DNA from: an uncultured Rubellimicrobium sp.
Lineage (GTDB): Bacteria; Pseudomonadota; Alphaproteobacteria; Rhodobacterales; Rhodobacteraceae
DNA: 5,362 nt
Direction of reading: 5' to 3'
NCBI GenBank assembly: GCA_902805995.1
Contig: CADCUU010000085.1
Span: forward strand, 1 to 5,362
The position numbers were made by a program, and so were the translations under genes. Below are positions 4,376 to 5,362 of the stretch, in pieces (the first letter of the stretch is position 1; every line of letters begins with the position of its first letter). A model generated the notes under the pieces. It did not search any database and was not told the DNA's origin. It saw nothing but the letters and a program-made list of their open reading frames with translations.

Positions 4376-5362
4376 CTAGTCGGCGGAGAAGGCGAACTCC
4401 ATCAGGTGGCGGTAGGTCTCCCCCGGGCGGAGGACGCAGCTTGGGAAATGGGGGTGGTTGGGAGTGCCGGGGAACTTCTGCGTCTCCAGCGTGAGACCCG
4501 CGTATTTCTGGTAGGGCACGCCGCCCTTGCCGATCACGGACGCGTCGAGGTAGCCGCCGGTGTAGACCTGCACGCCGGGCTCGCTCGTCCGGAGGGAGAG
4601 GCGGCGGCCCGAGGCGGGGTCGCGGATCTCGGCGGCGAGGCGGAGATCCTCCCCTGCCCCGCCGAGGCACCAGTTGTGGTCGTAGCCGCCCCCTTCGCCG
4701 AAGACCGCGCCACCCACGCCGCCCAGGCGCGCGATGTCCTGCCCGATGGGCTTGGCCGTCGTGAAGTCGAAGGGGGTGCCGGTGACGGACAGGACCTCTC
4801 CCGTGGTGAGGAGCTCGCCATCGACGGGGGTGGTGAAGGGGGCGGGAAGGCGCATCTCCTGCCCCAGCACGTCGCCCTGCCCTTGGCCTGCGAGGTTGAA
4901 ATAGGAATGGTGGACGATGTTCACGATGGTGGGCTGGTCGGTCTGGGCCGACATGGTGATGCGCAGCCCGTCGTCGGTGAGCTCGTAGGTCACCGACATG
5001 TCGAGCTGGCCGGGATAGCCCATCTCCCCGTCGGGGGAGACGGCGGAAAGGGTGGCCCAGTTGGAGGCGTGGTCGGCGAGCGTCCAGACCTTGCGGTCAA
5101 TCCCCTCGCGCCCGCCATGGAGGTGGTTCGGGCCTTCGTTGGTGTCGAGCTGGAAGTCCTGCCCGTCGAGGTGGAAGCGGCCCTCGCGGATGCGGTTGGC
5201 GTAGCGGCCGGCGGTCGCGCCGAAATAGGTCTTGGTCGCCTGATAGTCCGCGAGCGTGTCGTGGCCGAGGACGATGTCGGCCAAGCGCCCGTCGCGGTCG
5301 GGGACGTGGAGTTCGGTCAGGCGGGCCCCGTAGGTGATGAGGCGCGCGCGCAGGGCACCGCC
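4376..5362 (-). CDS. galM: Aldose 1-epimerase (mutarotase), 5' end beyond window
   Basis: 328 residues are visible, ending at a TAG stop (4376-4378). The protein interconverts alpha and beta anomers of glucose, galactose and related aldoses in the cytoplasm, feeding sugar catabolism. Family motifs, counted from the right window edge: ITYGARLTELHVPDRDG (9-25); NRI with Arg57; NHLHGG with His82; VHHSYFNLAG with catalytic-type His152; YDHNW with Asp228; and LTLETQKFPGTPN with Glu293, the probable general base. All expected active-site residues are present. The reading frame continues upstream of the TTG at 5284 to the window edge with typical GalM sequence, so that TTG is an internal Leu codon and only roughly 10-20 N-terminal residues appear to be missing. 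Its connection with the TOPRIM and spike genes is probably only positional. Confidence 0.95.
   Translation of the reverse strand, partial: GGALRARLITYGARLTELHVPDRDGRLADIVLGHDTLADYQATKTYFGATAGRYANRIREGRFHLDGQDFQLDTNEGPNHLHGGREGIDRKVWTLADHASNWATLSAVSPDGEMGYPGQLDMSVTYELTDDGLRITMSAQTDQPTIVNIVHHSYFNLAGQGQGDVLGQEMRLPAPFTTPVDGELLTTGEVLSVTGTPFDFTTAKPIGQDIARLGGVGGAVFGEGGGYDHNWCLGGAGEDLRLAAEIRDPASGRRLSLRTSEPGVQVYTGGYLDASVIGKGGVPYQKYAGLTLETQKFPGTPNHPHFPSCVLRPGETYRHLMEFAFSAD

Noticed and set aside
3918..4670. 250-aa minus-strand frame bridging galM and the TOPRIM gene
   Set aside because: Out of frame with both recognised proteins and made of Arg/Pro/Gly runs; the two real genes fully explain the DNA.
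4376..5284. GalM starting at the TTG at 5284
   Set aside because: Twenty-six further in-frame codons to the window edge encode typical GalM N-terminal sequence, so the gene is cut by the edge and the TTG is internal.
1..5362. CRISPR array, tRNA or rRNA genes
   Set aside because: I saw no regularly spaced direct repeats, no tRNA T-loop motif in a cloverleaf context, and no rRNA-like sequence on either strand.

Overview
The window is GC-rich, with G or C in nearly every third codon position. Gene content points to an alphaproteobacterium, most likely of the Rhodobacterales/Rhodobacteraceae; this rests on recognised protein families, not on any search. All supported genes lie on the minus strand, so the biological order runs from the right edge to the left edge.

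From right to left: (1) an aldose 1-epimerase (GalM), cut by the right edge at its N-terminus; (2) a stand-alone TOPRIM-domain protein related to the OLD-family nuclease TOPRIM but without the ATPase half; (3) a non-coding stretch of about 490 bp with several inverted repeats, which also carries the leader and a very strong Shine-Dalgarno of the next gene; (4) a compact three-gene unit: an 85-aa spike base protein of the RCAP_rcc01079 (GhsA) type, an unrecognised 38-aa ORF, and a 609-aa spike fibre/tailspike-like protein that sits where GhsB (rcc01080) sits in Rhodobacter capsulatus; (5) a 221-bp gap with a candidate promoter and an 18-bp dyad; (6) the first 239 residues of a polytopic inner-membrane protein cut by the left edge.

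The core of the window is the spike unit. In R. capsulatus the spike base and fibre genes are a satellite locus of the gene transfer agent (GTA), located away from the main capsid/tail cluster, and their products form head spikes that bind the polysaccharide capsule of recipient cells. Here too the pair stands alone, with no capsid, terminase, portal, integrase or tail genes nearby and ordinary chromosomal genes on both sides. A GTA accessory locus is therefore more likely than a prophage, although a phage remnant cannot be excluded from the window alone.

Two features of the spike unit deserve attention. The 38-aa ORF exactly fills the space between base and fibre genes, with stop/start spacings of 2 and 1 nt. 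A perfect 17-bp inverted repeat with a 1-nt spacer lies inside the fibre gene, at the junction between the conserved N-terminal module and the presumed receptor-binding beta-helix.
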